DNA of 14,470 nt from an uncultured Rhodospirillales bacterium (GCA_903844785.1 CAIMVB010000446.1:1-14470); one strand, 5' to 3'. Shown: positions 7,324 through 14,470, counted from the stretch's first letter. A program made the numbers and translations. Notes: generated by a model from the sequence alone, not told the origin.

Positions 7324-7454
7324 GGTGAGGTCCTCAACTGATCCGGTTGAGCATAGAACAAGCCGCCCGGCTCGCCCAGGTGGGCAGGCAGCTTGACGCT
7401 TGGCGCAAAGCCCCATTCCATACCTCCACGAAGCCAGGCTTTCAGGAGAACGCC
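7324..7454. promoter_or_regulatory. Divergent promoter region, aldolase / amidohydrolase
   Basis: This 131-bp spacer sits between two divergent catabolic-type genes. It holds an inverted repeat CTCAAC-7 nt-GTTGAG (7333-7338 and 7346-7351) that overlaps a possible minus-strand -10 (TATGCT, complement of 7350-7355), as a repressor site would. On the plus strand a TTGACG at 7393-7398 is a good -35 for the amidohydrolase, with a poor -10 (around 7416-7422). No regulator gene lies beside it in the window. Confidence 0.4.
7443..7448 (+). promoter_or_regulatory. Ribosome binding site of the amidohydrolase
   Basis: CAGGAG lies six bases before the ATG at 7455. It supports this start over the longer frame beginning at 7347. 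Confidence 0.7.
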
Positions 7455-8495
7455 ATGACCCAGCATCAAGTGCAGCATTACATTCCCGTCCGAGATGCTT
7501 GGCTTGCCGCGCGGCAGGAGGAGATTATTGATCCTGGCCAGATCATTATTGATCCGCATCACCATCTTTGGGATAGGCCGGGCTGGCGGTACCTGCTGGA
7601 TGAATTCCTCGCTGATTTGAAAAGCGGGCATAACGTTAAGGCGACCGTTTATGTGCAGGCGCGTTCCATGCATCGCGCCACGGGGCCTGAGGCGCTGAAG
7701 CCAGTGGGGGAGACGGAATTCGTCACCGGCATCGCTGCCATGTTCGCCAGCGGTATTTACGGTGATATCGCCGCCAATGTCGGCATTGTGGGTTATGCGG
7801 ACCTGACGCTGGGCGATGCTGTGCAACCGGTGCTGGAAGCGCATATGGCCGCTGCTGGCGGCAGGTTTCGTGGCATTCGCCATATCGCCACCTGGGACCC
7901 CGATCCTGCCATGCTGAACCCGGCCTATACGCCGGCGGAAGATATGATGGAGAGTGCGGCCTTCCGTGCCGGTTTCGCAGCACTTGGGCGGAATGGGCTT
8001 TCCTTTGATGCCTGGATTTATTTCCACCAGATCCCGCGTCTCGCTTCACTCGCGCGCGCATTCCCCGAAATCCCGATTGTGCTGGATCACTGCGGCGGGA
8101 TACTCGGCATCGGGCCTTATACCGGCAAGCGGGATGAGGTTTTCGCGGCTTGGTCACGCAATATGGCAGAACTCGCGCAATGCCCGAACGTCATGGTGAA
8201 GGTGGGTGGGCTTGGGATGCGCCTGCCGGGCTTCGGGCTTGAAGCCGGCGCGATTGCGCCTTCATCCGAGGATCTGGCTCAGCATTGGCGCCCCTGGATG
8301 GAACGCTGCATCGAATTATTCGGCACGGGTCGCTGCATGTTTGAAAGCAATTTCCCGGTGGATAAGGGCGGCTATGGCTATGCGGTTGGCTGGAATGCCT
8401 TCAAGCGCATTGCTGCCGGCGCCTCCGCCGAGGAAAAGGCTGATCTTTTCTGGCGCAGCGCGGCGCGGTTTTACCGGTTGCCTCAGTTCCTCTGA
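7455..8495 (+). CDS. Amidohydrolase family protein (COG3618-type TIM-barrel metal-dependent hydrolase)
   Basis: This is a 346-residue TIM-barrel hydrolase of the Amidohydro_2 / COG3618 group, whose characterised relatives open lactones (pyrone-dicarboxylate lactonase, fuconolactonase) or cleave related bonds. The first-strand metal motif is IIDPHHHLWD, giving His35 and His37. Other site candidates are His191 in WIYFHQIPRL, His212 in IVLDHCGG, and the last-strand motif MFESNFPVDK (295-304). In that motif Asn299 stands where many amidohydrolases have the catalytic Asp, with Asp303 nearby. I chose ATG 7455 because CAGGAG (7443-7448) precedes it at good spacing. Earlier in-frame codons overlap the intergenic region. 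The gene diverges from the aldolase, and its stop directly abuts that of the hydrolase. A lactonase role is the leading inference; the substrate is unknown. Confidence 0.9.
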   Translation: MTQHQVQHYIPVRDAWLAARQEEIIDPGQIIIDPHHHLWDRPGWRYLLDEFLADLKSGHNVKATVYVQARSMHRATGPEALKPVGETEFVTGIAAMFASGIYGDIAANVGIVGYADLTLGDAVQPVLEAHMAAAGGRFRGIRHIATWDPDPAMLNPAYTPAEDMMESAAFRAGFAALGRNGLSFDAWIYFHQIPRLASLARAFPEIPIVLDHCGGILGIGPYTGKRDEVFAAWSRNMAELAQCPNVMVKVGGLGMRLPGFGLEAGAIAPSSEDLAQHWRPWMERCIELFGTGRCMFESNFPVDKGGYGYAVGWNAFKRIAAGASAEEKADLFWRSAARFYRLPQFL

Positions 8496-9767
8496 TCAGC
8501 GGTTCTGCTGCGGTAGTGCGGGCAGCAGATAATCCAGGAACAGATCGGGATTTTCCGCAAAAGGGAAATGCCCGATACCGTCCATGCGCTGGAACTTCGC
8601 GCCGCGGATTTTTGCTGCGGTCGCAGCGGAATGTTCCGCCGTGCAGGAATAATCATATTCGCCAGTCAGCATGGTCAGCGGGCATTTGCTTGTATCAATG
8701 CGATGAATACGCTCCCGTGCGTCCCAGCCCCCGGAATAGAAAAGAATATCGCCTGGAAATGTCCCGCTGCCGCCTTGGCTGTAATGCCACCAGACTTCGG
8801 CGGCGCATTCAGCGGGTGATTGCGGCGCCATCAAACCTTCAATCCATTCCGGTGTGAAAATGGCGGCATTCACGCGCGGATGATCCGCCCATGGCGTGCG
8901 TCGTCCTGCAATATGCTCAGACGCCTCACAGGCGATGATGGCGGCGAAGCGCTCCGGCGCGCGTAACGCCATTTCAAGGCAGATTTCGCCAGACATGGAA
9001 GCGCCCACCAGGGTTGGCTTTTCGTCAAAGCCCCAGGCGTCAAGAAAGCCAAGGATCAATTCGGCATAAAGATCTGTATCCAAAGCCCAAGCGCCTGGTT
9101 CGGCTGCGGGCGCGGAGCGGCCATGCCCCGGCAAGTCAAAGGCGGTAATGGCATAACCAGCTTCCGCGAGCCGGGGATGCGCCATGAGCCTGTGGAATTG
9201 CCGCGAATCCGAACCGGCAGTGTGCAAACCAAGGATCGGGCGCCCTTGCCCGGCAACTTCGCCGTAAAGAACAAAATCGCGCCCTCTGGCTTTAACCTTG
9301 ACATAGCGGCCCTGTGCCTTGGGGCAAGGGCTGCCTGTACCAAGTTGCGGCCTGAGCGAAGGCGGTGCCGCTGCCGGCGTGCCGGTAAGCGACCAGCGCG
9401 CAAGATCGAAAACCCGCCGCAGAATATGCGTATGTTGCGCCCAGGCGAGTTCATCGCCTTCCGCGACAAAGCCAGGAACCCGCATGCGCAGCGCATAAAG
9501 ATGATGGTGATGCCTTGCCGGTTGTAGCTTGAGGAACTCATCCCAGATAGCGGGGGTGGCGATGAAGCGTGTTTCAGCTTCGTCAGCCACTGAAAGACGC
9601 ACAGCGCCTTCGGTAAATTCAATGGTGATGGCAAAGCCCGGCTGCATGACCGCGAATCGCCCCGTAGCACCAGGCAGGCGAGAGCGCAGTATTTCATCTG
9701 AAGCGCAAAGCGTGCGCCACCGATCAAACGCTACTGATGCGCCGAATTTTTCCCACCCGATGGACAT
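8496..9767 (-). CDS. Alpha/beta hydrolase with extra N-terminal domain
   Basis: This is a 423-residue protein in two parts. Residues about 1-125 form a small alpha/beta domain (AITIEFTEGAVRLSVADEAE, then IWDEFLKLQP and a HILRRVFDLAR helix) that resembles SCP2-type lipid-binding or similar modules, though I cannot name it with certainty. Residues about 155-420 form a standard alpha/beta hydrolase: GLHTAGSDSRQF (180-191, oxyanion region), FDLPGHGRS (210-218), nucleophile Ser257 in LVGASMSGE (a GxSxS variant of the usual GxSxG), acid Asp372 in TGEYDYS, and His400 in GIGHFPF. The triad is complete. There is no signal peptide, so it is probably cytoplasmic. I chose ATG 9767 because GGAGGAG (9774-9780) precedes it. 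Longer starts at 9800 or 9839 lack a ribosome site, and 9839 would overlap comEC. It follows comEC by 64 bp on the same strand. Confidence 0.86.
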   Translation of the reverse strand: MSIGWEKFGASVAFDRWRTLCASDEILRSRLPGATGRFAVMQPGFAITIEFTEGAVRLSVADEAETRFIATPAIWDEFLKLQPARHHHHLYALRMRVPGFVAEGDELAWAQHTHILRRVFDLARWSLTGTPAAAPPSLRPQLGTGSPCPKAQGRYVKVKARGRDFVLYGEVAGQGRPILGLHTAGSDSRQFHRLMAHPRLAEAGYAITAFDLPGHGRSAPAAEPGAWALDTDLYAELILGFLDAWGFDEKPTLVGASMSGEICLEMALRAPERFAAIIACEASEHIAGRRTPWADHPRVNAAIFTPEWIEGLMAPQSPAECAAEVWWHYSQGGSGTFPGDILFYSGGWDARERIHRIDTSKCPLTMLTGEYDYSCTAEHSAATAAKIRGAKFQRMDGIGHFPFAENPDLFLDYLLPALPQQNR

Positions 9768-9773
9768 ACCAAA

Positions 9774-9780
9774 CTCCTCC
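9774..9780 (-). promoter_or_regulatory. Strong ribosome binding site of the alpha/beta hydrolase
   Basis: Read on the minus strand this is GGAGGAG, six bases before the ATG at 9765-9767. It decides the start and shows that the gene is translated independently of comEC. Confidence 0.78.
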
Positions 9781-9831
9781 AACACGTGCGGAGTTTCCAT
9801 GTTGTTCAAAGACGTGACAAGGCCTTCGCGT

Positions 9832-11970
9832 TCATTCAATTGGTGCGGGCGGTTCTGCGGCGGCGCGTGGTTGCGGGGGTGGCGGTACCCAGGGGCGGCT
9901 CCCGCGCCAGACCCGATCCGAAACTACGACCGCGCCCTTGCTAGATAGCCAAATCGCATGGGTACCATCGCGCCAGACGGAAAAGCGATCAATCAGAATG
10001 CTGTCCCGGCAGCGTTGGCGGATCGGCTCGGCGGAAATGATCACGGCAACTGCGCCGCATTGCGCGCGGATATCACCGCGCCGCACCAGAAAGGCGCCAG
10101 CATTTTCTGCCAGCACACAGCCATCGCTAGAACAGCGCAGTTTGCCATCAGGGCTGCTGCCTTCAGCCGGTAGCGTTTGTGCGGCTTCTTGGCCGTAAAG
10201 TCGCAACCACGCGTCGCGTGTGAGCGATGAAGCGCCCTGTTGGCGTTGGATGAAAAGCGTATCGGTCGTGGAAATCGCGATGAGGCGCGCATCGCCAGAA
10301 ACCAGGATATGCGGCGCCTGTACAAAGGCCGCGCTGCAAAGGCCCACCGCCATCGGTAAAAGGCCAATCAGGCGCCACCGGCAGCGCCATAGGCAAAGCC
10401 AACAAAAGCCAAAAGCGAAAACAACCAGCCCCCAGGCCGGGATGGGTGAGGCCGACTGCGTGGCACCCGGCCAAGCGGCAACCAGCCGCGCCACCCAGAG
10501 CACCGCTTCAACCCCAAGCCCCATCACCCAAAGCGCCGGCGCTTCCAGTCCAAGAGGCATCAACAGCGCGGCCAGCATCCCTGCCGGCATCACCAGGAAG
10601 GAGGTGGTGGGCACGGCCAACGCATTCGCTGCCACGCCATACCATTGCAGCCGGCCAAAATGCGCGAGGCCAAACGGCGCCGTCGCCGCCCCCGCAAGGA
10701 TGGATGTCAGCATCAGCCCCGCCACCGCCAGGCCAATCCGCCGCCCCCAGCCAATGCCACCGCGCATGGCTGCGAACCTTGGTTGCAGCGCTTCGAAGCC
10801 CGCGATCAGCGCCAGCACGGCGGCGAAGGACATTTGGAAGGAAGGCCCAAGCAGCGCGGCGGGGTCCAGCAGCATGACCACTGCCGCCGCCCAGGCTAGG
10901 CCACGCAGCGAAATCGCCTTGCGCCCGGCCAATATGGCCAGCGTCACCAGGCAGGCCATGGCGAAGCTGCGCTGCATGGGCACCTGCGCGCCGGTCAGCA
11001 GCATATAGAACCCGCCCGCCAGCAAGGCCCCGATGCCGGCGAGCAATTTCCCCGGCACACGCAAAGCCAAGGGCCGATAGAGCGCCAGCAGCAAGCGGCA
11101 GACCCAGAAGGAAACGCTCATTACAATGGCGATGTGCAGGCCCGAGACAGAGAGCAGATGTGCGAGGCCCGAATCCCGCATTGCAGCCAAATCCGCGGGC
11201 GGAATGGCGCTTTGGCTGCCGGTGAGCAAAGCCGCCGAAATCGCCCCCGCCGCGCCGGGCAACACGGCCATCACCCGTGCTTCCAGGATTTGGCGCAGCC
11301 CGGAAAGTGGCGGCGCCTCACCAGCGCTTGGCGTCACCTCGGCGGCACCAATGGCGAAACCAACCCCGCCCTGGCCGCTGAAATAGGCGGCGCGCTGAAA
11401 ATCCCAGGCACCGGGATAAGCGGGCGCCGAGGGTGGACGCATCAGCGCCCTGACGCGCAGCAGGTCCCCTGGCGCAGGCTGCGCGGCATCATCCCGACGC
11501 AGCCGAAGCCGCAGGCTGCGTTCCAGCACGGGCTGGTCCGGGCCAAGCCTTGCCTTGGCCAGCGTGACCCGCATGCCCTGGGGCAAAGCCTCCACATTCT
11601 GCACTATGCCTTCAACCACGAGCGCACGCGGCGGCGGCGTGATGGGCGGCGCCGCCCTTTGCGCCTGCCAAAGCACGCCCGCGAAGCCAAGGCTGAAGGC
11701 GGCTGCCAGGGCGCAAAGCCAACCAAGCAAAGGCCGCCGCCGCGCTAGGATAAAGGCGGTCGCGATCAGGGCTGGGGCGAGCCAGATTAGGCGCGGATCC
11801 GGTTCTTCGCGCAGGTTGAAATAGAACAGAATGCCAGCCCCCATGGCGATTGGCAGCCAAAGCGCCTGTTGCTGGCGTTCCGCCGCCCAGGCCTCTTGCC
11901 CCCAAGCCAGCATCGCGCTGGCTTTGGCCAAAATGCCGGGCATGGCGGGGAAGGGGTGAGGCACAACCAT
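9832..11970 (-). CDS. comEC: ComEC/Rec2 family DNA uptake channel protein
   Basis: ComEC is the inner-membrane channel that takes single-stranded DNA into the cytoplasm during natural transformation. This 712-residue protein has N-terminal membrane helices (about 38-100) and an OB-like DUF4131 region (about 115-215, VVEGIVQNVEALPQGMRVTLA). The Competence domain follows, with its signature DSGLAHLLSVSGLHI at 266-280 and many helices up to about 550. The soluble C-terminal part (about 555-712, VSGDARLIAIS onward) occupies the place of the metallo-beta-lactamase nuclease domain but lacks HxHxDH, as is common in alphaproteobacteria as far as I recall. The tail is Pro/Ala-rich. The start is uncertain: ATG 11970 is used here, ATG 11943 is nearly as good, and a TTG at 12051 opens the frame; none has a good ribosome site. 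It diverges from gltX. Confidence 0.92.
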   Translation of the reverse strand: MVVPHPFPAMPGILAKASAMLAWGQEAWAAERQQQALWLPIAMGAGILFYFNLREEPDPRLIWLAPALIATAFILARRRPLLGWLCALAAAFSLGFAGVLWQAQRAAPPITPPPRALVVEGIVQNVEALPQGMRVTLAKARLGPDQPVLERSLRLRLRRDDAAQPAPGDLLRVRALMRPPSAPAYPGAWDFQRAAYFSGQGGVGFAIGAAEVTPSAGEAPPLSGLRQILEARVMAVLPGAAGAISAALLTGSQSAIPPADLAAMRDSGLAHLLSVSGLHIAIVMSVSFWVCRLLLALYRPLALRVPGKLLAGIGALLAGGFYMLLTGAQVPMQRSFAMACLVTLAILAGRKAISLRGLAWAAAVVMLLDPAALLGPSFQMSFAAVLALIAGFEALQPRFAAMRGGIGWGRRIGLAVAGLMLTSILAGAATAPFGLAHFGRLQWYGVAANALAVPTTSFLVMPAGMLAALLMPLGLEAPALWVMGLGVEAVLWVARLVAAWPGATQSASPIPAWGLVVFAFGFCWLCLWRCRWRLIGLLPMAVGLCSAAFVQAPHILVSGDARLIAISTTDTLFIQRQQGASSLTRDAWLRLYGQEAAQTLPAEGSSPDGKLRCSSDGCVLAENAGAFLVRRGDIRAQCGAVAVIISAEPIRQRCRDSILIDRFSVWRDGTHAIWLSSKGAVVVSDRVWRGSRPWVPPPPQPRAAAEPPAPIE

Positions 11971-12094
11971 AAGTTTATATGGGCTTGGCCTAGCAACCAA
12001 ATAGGAAATGATCCGCGACCTCTCGAAGGCGTCAGATTTCCCCCATCCCAAATCTGCTTTATTGGCGCCGCATCAGGACATTGAACTGGACGCC
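11971..12094. promoter_or_regulatory. Divergent comEC / gltX promoter region
   Basis: This 124-bp spacer must carry the gltX promoter and probably that of comEC. The only box I can point to is a minus-strand TATAAA (complement of 11974-11979) with TTGGTT (complement of 11995-12000) 15 bp further upstream. If it is a -10, transcription would begin about at 11967, which would favour the comEC ATG at 11943. No clear plus-strand promoter stands out. Confidence 0.35.
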
Positions 12095-13489
12095 ATGACT
12101 ATTCGCACCCGCTTCGCCCCTTCCCCCACCGGCTATCTGCATATCGGGGGGGCGCGTACCGCCTTGTTCAACTGGCTTTTCGCCCGCCATCACGGCGGCG
12201 AATATCTTCTGCGTATTGAGGATACCGATCGGGAGCGTTCAACCCGTGAAGCGGTGGAACAGATCCTGGATAGCCTTGCTTGGCTGGGGCTTTCGCCCGA
12301 TGAACCGCCGGTCTTTCAGGCACAGCGTGAAGCGCGGCATCGCGAAATAGCGGAAGCGCTGCTCGCCCTGGGCAAGGCCTATCGCTGCTGGGCAACGCCC
12401 GAGGAATTGGCCGAAATGCGCGAAAAGGCTGCCGCCGAAGGCCGCCCGCCGCGTTATGACCGCCGCTGGCGGGATAAGGAGCCAGGGCCGGAACAGGCGG
12501 GCAAGCCCTTCGCCATTCGCATCAAGGCGCCCCTGGAAGGCGAGACGATTGTACCGGATTTGGTGCAGGGTGAAGTGCGCGTGGCGAATAGCGAATTGGA
12601 TGACATGATCATCCTGCGCAGCGATGGCACGCCCACCTATCTGCATGCCGTGGTGGTGGATGATCATGATATGCGCATCACCCATGTGATCCGCGGCGAT
12701 GACCATCTGACCAATACTTTCCGCCAATGCATGGTCTATGACGCGATGGGCTGGCACCGCCCGCATTTCGCCCATGTGCCGCTGATCCATGGCGCGGATG
12801 GCGCCAAGCTCTCCAAACGACATGGTGCGGTTTCTGTGCTGGATTTCCGCGAGCAAGGCTTTCTGCCCGATGCGGTCAACAATTATCTGCTGCGGCTGGG
12901 CTGGGGCCATGGCGATGAGGAATTCATCCCGCGCGACCGCGCTGTGACGCTGTTTGATATCAAGGATGTTGGGCGGGCGGCATCGCGCATGGATTACGCC
13001 AAGCTCACGCATCTGAATGGGCAATATCTACGCCTTGCCGATGATGATATGCTGACGCGTGACGTGCTGGAACGGCTTGCCAAACGCACCGTCTTGTTTG
13101 GCACGGATGGCGCCAAGCGGTTGCGGATGCTGATGCCCTTCCTCAAGGAAAGAGCCAAGACGCTGGAGGAATTGACCGGCGCTTCGGTCTTTGCCGTGCA
13201 GGATGGCGCACCGGCCATGGAAGCCAAGGCCGAGGCCTTGTTGACGCCGGAAGCAAAAGCGCGCCTTGCCGATTTGGCTGCATTTTTGCAGACAGCGCCT
13301 TGGGAAAAGCAGGATCTTGATCAGTGGCTGCGCGATTATGCCGAAGTGAAGGGCATCAAGCTCGGCATGGTGGCGCAGCCCTTACGCGCGGCACTCAGCG
13401 GCAGCACGACAAGCCCGCCGATTGACGCCGTGCTTTGGGCGCTCGGGCGGGAGGAGGCGACGCTGCGCATGTTTGCAGCGTCCGCCTGA
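12095..13489 (+). CDS. gltX: Glutamate--tRNA ligase
   Basis: This cytoplasmic class I synthetase charges tRNA(Glu). Where no glutaminyl-tRNA synthetase exists, GluRS enzymes also charge tRNA(Gln) for later amidation by GatCAB. The 464-residue length is typical of bacterial GluRS. The ATP-binding HIGH motif is HIGG (16-19) within RFAPSPTGYLHIGGARTALF, followed by LRIEDTDRERS. The KMSKS loop is KLSKRHGA (238-245). The anticodon-binding region closes with KLGMVAQPLRAALSGSTTSPP and ends GREEATLRMF. The zinc-binding cysteine cluster of some GluRS is not complete (only YRCWATPEE at 97-105). The ATG at 12095 gives the canonical N-terminus MTIRTRFAPSPTG; 29 upstream in-frame codons are discounted. 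The ribosome site is weak. It diverges from comEC and converges on the Bug gene. Alphaproteobacteria often have two gltX copies; which one this is cannot be told here. Confidence 0.97.
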   Translation: MTIRTRFAPSPTGYLHIGGARTALFNWLFARHHGGEYLLRIEDTDRERSTREAVEQILDSLAWLGLSPDEPPVFQAQREARHREIAEALLALGKAYRCWATPEELAEMREKAAAEGRPPRYDRRWRDKEPGPEQAGKPFAIRIKAPLEGETIVPDLVQGEVRVANSELDDMIILRSDGTPTYLHAVVVDDHDMRITHVIRGDDHLTNTFRQCMVYDAMGWHRPHFAHVPLIHGADGAKLSKRHGAVSVLDFREQGFLPDAVNNYLLRLGWGHGDEEFIPRDRAVTLFDIKDVGRAASRMDYAKLTHLNGQYLRLADDDMLTRDVLERLAKRTVLFGTDGAKRLRMLMPFLKERAKTLEELTGASVFAVQDGAPAMEAKAEALLTPEAKARLADLAAFLQTAPWEKQDLDQWLRDYAEVKGIKLGMVAQPLRAALSGSTTSPPIDAVLWALGREEATLRMFAASA

Positions 13490-13507
13490 GGTTTTCCCCG
13501 CACTAGT

Positions 13508-14470
13508 TCAGTCGGCGCGGATATTGCCGCGCCGGATCACCTCACCCCATTTGGCCATTTCGGCCTTGATGAATTCGCCGAATTCCGCGCGGCTATTGCC
13601 GCCGGGAACGGCGCCTTGGTCAAAGAGCTGTTTGGCAATTTCAGGATCCTTCAGGGCGCCTGCCAGGGCGCTGTGCAGCCTTTCCAGAACGGGTTCCGGT
13701 ACGCGCGATGGCGCGACAAAACCGTGCCAATTATTGGTATCAACGCTGGGATAGCCAAGCTCGATCATCGTTGGCACATCGGGTAGCCAAGGCAAGCGTT
13801 GTGCAGAACCAACCGCAAGGGCACGAATTGTGCCGGCACGAATTTGCGGTAGCAGGATTGGTAGATCAGCAAGCCCGATCTGAACTTCATTCTGGACCAG
13901 GGCCGTTGTCAGCGGCGCACCCCCACGATAGGGCACATGGGTCATTTCAATCCCCGTGGCGTTTTTCAGCAATTCGCCGGCCAAATGTGGCAGGCTTCCC
14001 GAACCGGTCGAACCTTGATTGATTTTGCCTGGCTGTGCCCGCGCCGCCGTCAGGAGTTCCTGCAGGGAACGAAATGGCGTCGCCGACGACACCACAATTG
14101 GTTCCGGTACAAGAACGCCCATAGTCAGTGGCGCCAGATCGCGCATGGTGTCGTAAGGCGTGCCGCGATCAAGTTGCGGCGAAATCGCGACCCCGCCGGC
14201 GCTGCCAAGCGCAATGGTATAGCCATCCGGTGCAGCCTTTGCGGCAACATCAACGCCCGTTACGCCACCGGCGCCGGGACGATTATCAACAATGACCGGT
14301 TGGCCAAGTGCAGTCATCATTTTTGGTGCCAAAAGACGCGCCACAATATCGCTGGGGCCACCTGCCGCAAAAGGTACGATGATCCGGATTGGACGATTTG
14401 GAAAATTCTCTTGCGCCACAACCGGGGCGCAAAAGAGAATAGAAAATAGTGCGGCAGCAAATGATCGCAT
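13508..14470 (-). CDS. Bug/TctC family tripartite tricarboxylate transporter substrate-binding protein
   Basis: This is a 320-residue periplasmic solute-binding protein of the Bug (TctC) family, which captures organic acids and similar small molecules. Residues 1-19 form a signal peptide (MRSFAAALFSILFCAPVVA), with likely cleavage before Gln20. The mature start carries the family pattern NFPNRPIRIIVPFAAGG-PSDIVARLL. It is followed by VDNRPGAGGVTG-DVAAKAAPDGYT, the ligand-site stretch INQGSTGSGSLPHLAGELL, and THVPYRGGAPLTTAL. The length is standard and the gene is complete, its ATG being the final three bases of the window; its promoter and ribosome site lie outside. No TctA or TctB membrane partner is visible, which is usual because Bug receptors are often orphan. 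It converges on gltX with an 18-bp gap. Confidence 0.93.
   Translation of the reverse strand: MRSFAAALFSILFCAPVVAQENFPNRPIRIIVPFAAGGPSDIVARLLAPKMMTALGQPVIVDNRPGAGGVTGVDVAAKAAPDGYTIALGSAGGVAISPQLDRGTPYDTMRDLAPLTMGVLVPEPIVVSSATPFRSLQELLTAARAQPGKINQGSTGSGSLPHLAGELLKNATGIEMTHVPYRGGAPLTTALVQNEVQIGLADLPILLPQIRAGTIRALAVGSAQRLPWLPDVPTMIELGYPSVDTNNWHGFVAPSRVPEPVLERLHSALAGALKDPEIAKQLFDQGAVPGGNSRAEFGEFIKAEMAKWGEVIRRGNIRAD
13513..13534. terminator. Stem-loop at the gltX / Bug convergent junction
   Basis: CGGCGCGG (13513-13520) and CCGCGCCG (13527-13534) form a perfect 8-bp GC stem with a 6-nt loop. It starts 24 bp past the gltX stop and lies inside the last codons of the Bug gene. No T-run follows on either strand, so intrinsic termination is doubtful. 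It may act as a 3'-end structure for gltX mRNA, or be chance in GC-rich coding DNA. Confidence 0.35.

Noticed and set aside
10220..11008. Long plus-strand open frames opposite comEC
   Set aside because: These are shadows of a GC-rich gene. They are rich in Pro, Arg, Ala and Ser without domain motifs, and have no ribosome site.
12239..13024. Minus-strand 261-codon frame opposite gltX
   Set aside because: It is an antisense shadow of a clear, full-length GluRS gene and shows no recognisable motif.
1..14470. Mobile element, CRISPR array, tRNA or toxin-antitoxin pair
   Set aside because: I looked on both strands and saw no transposase or integrase, regularly spaced repeats, cloverleaf, or paired small genes of that kind.

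Overview
This 14.5 kb window is high-GC chromosomal DNA from an alphaproteobacterium. The main marker is a gcrA cell-cycle regulator. The alanyl- and glutamyl-tRNA synthetases, the long ComEC protein and a Bug-type periplasmic binding protein also fit. Rhodospirillales, and Acetobacteraceae (Roseomonas-like) in particular, is my best guess. That placement is an impression from protein style, not a computed one.

Layout: 1-114 holds no gene. From 115 to 1578 the minus strand carries a DMT/EamA drug-metabolite transporter and, upstream of it, gcrA, with a strong intrinsic terminator between them. A MATE-family efflux transporter (1777-3093, +) diverges from gcrA. Next is a 275-bp palindrome-rich spacer (3094-3368) that looks like a composite dispersed repeat, and it runs into the promoter region of alaS (3369-6017, +). 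A perfect 12-bp stem-loop separates alaS from the convergent gene that follows.

From 6054 to 9767 lies a small accessory or catabolic block. It contains a two-gene minus-strand unit (a DapA/NanA-like class I aldolase followed by a small ABM-fold protein), a divergent COG3618-type amidohydrolase (+), and a convergent alpha/beta hydrolase (-) with an extra N-terminal domain. The stop codons of the last two genes touch with zero spacing. Then come comEC (-) and gltX (+), divergently arranged, and gltX converges on a complete Bug/TctC-type solute-binding protein (-) whose start codon is the last three bases of the window.

How the genes relate: alaS, gltX, gcrA and comEC are housekeeping or core genes. 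The aldolase, ABM protein, amidohydrolase, hydrolase and Bug receptor resemble uptake-and-breakdown genes for small organic acids or lactones, but no substrate can be named from sequence. As I recall alphaproteobacterial gene order, recA often precedes alaS, and lexA and gltA often flank comEC-gltX. None of these three is present here, so accessory genes seem to occupy the flanks of core genes. I found no mobile element, CRISPR, tRNA or rRNA, and no convincing new multi-gene system. The most unusual items are the composite repeat before alaS, the aldolase with altered active-site motifs, and the two-domain hydrolase.
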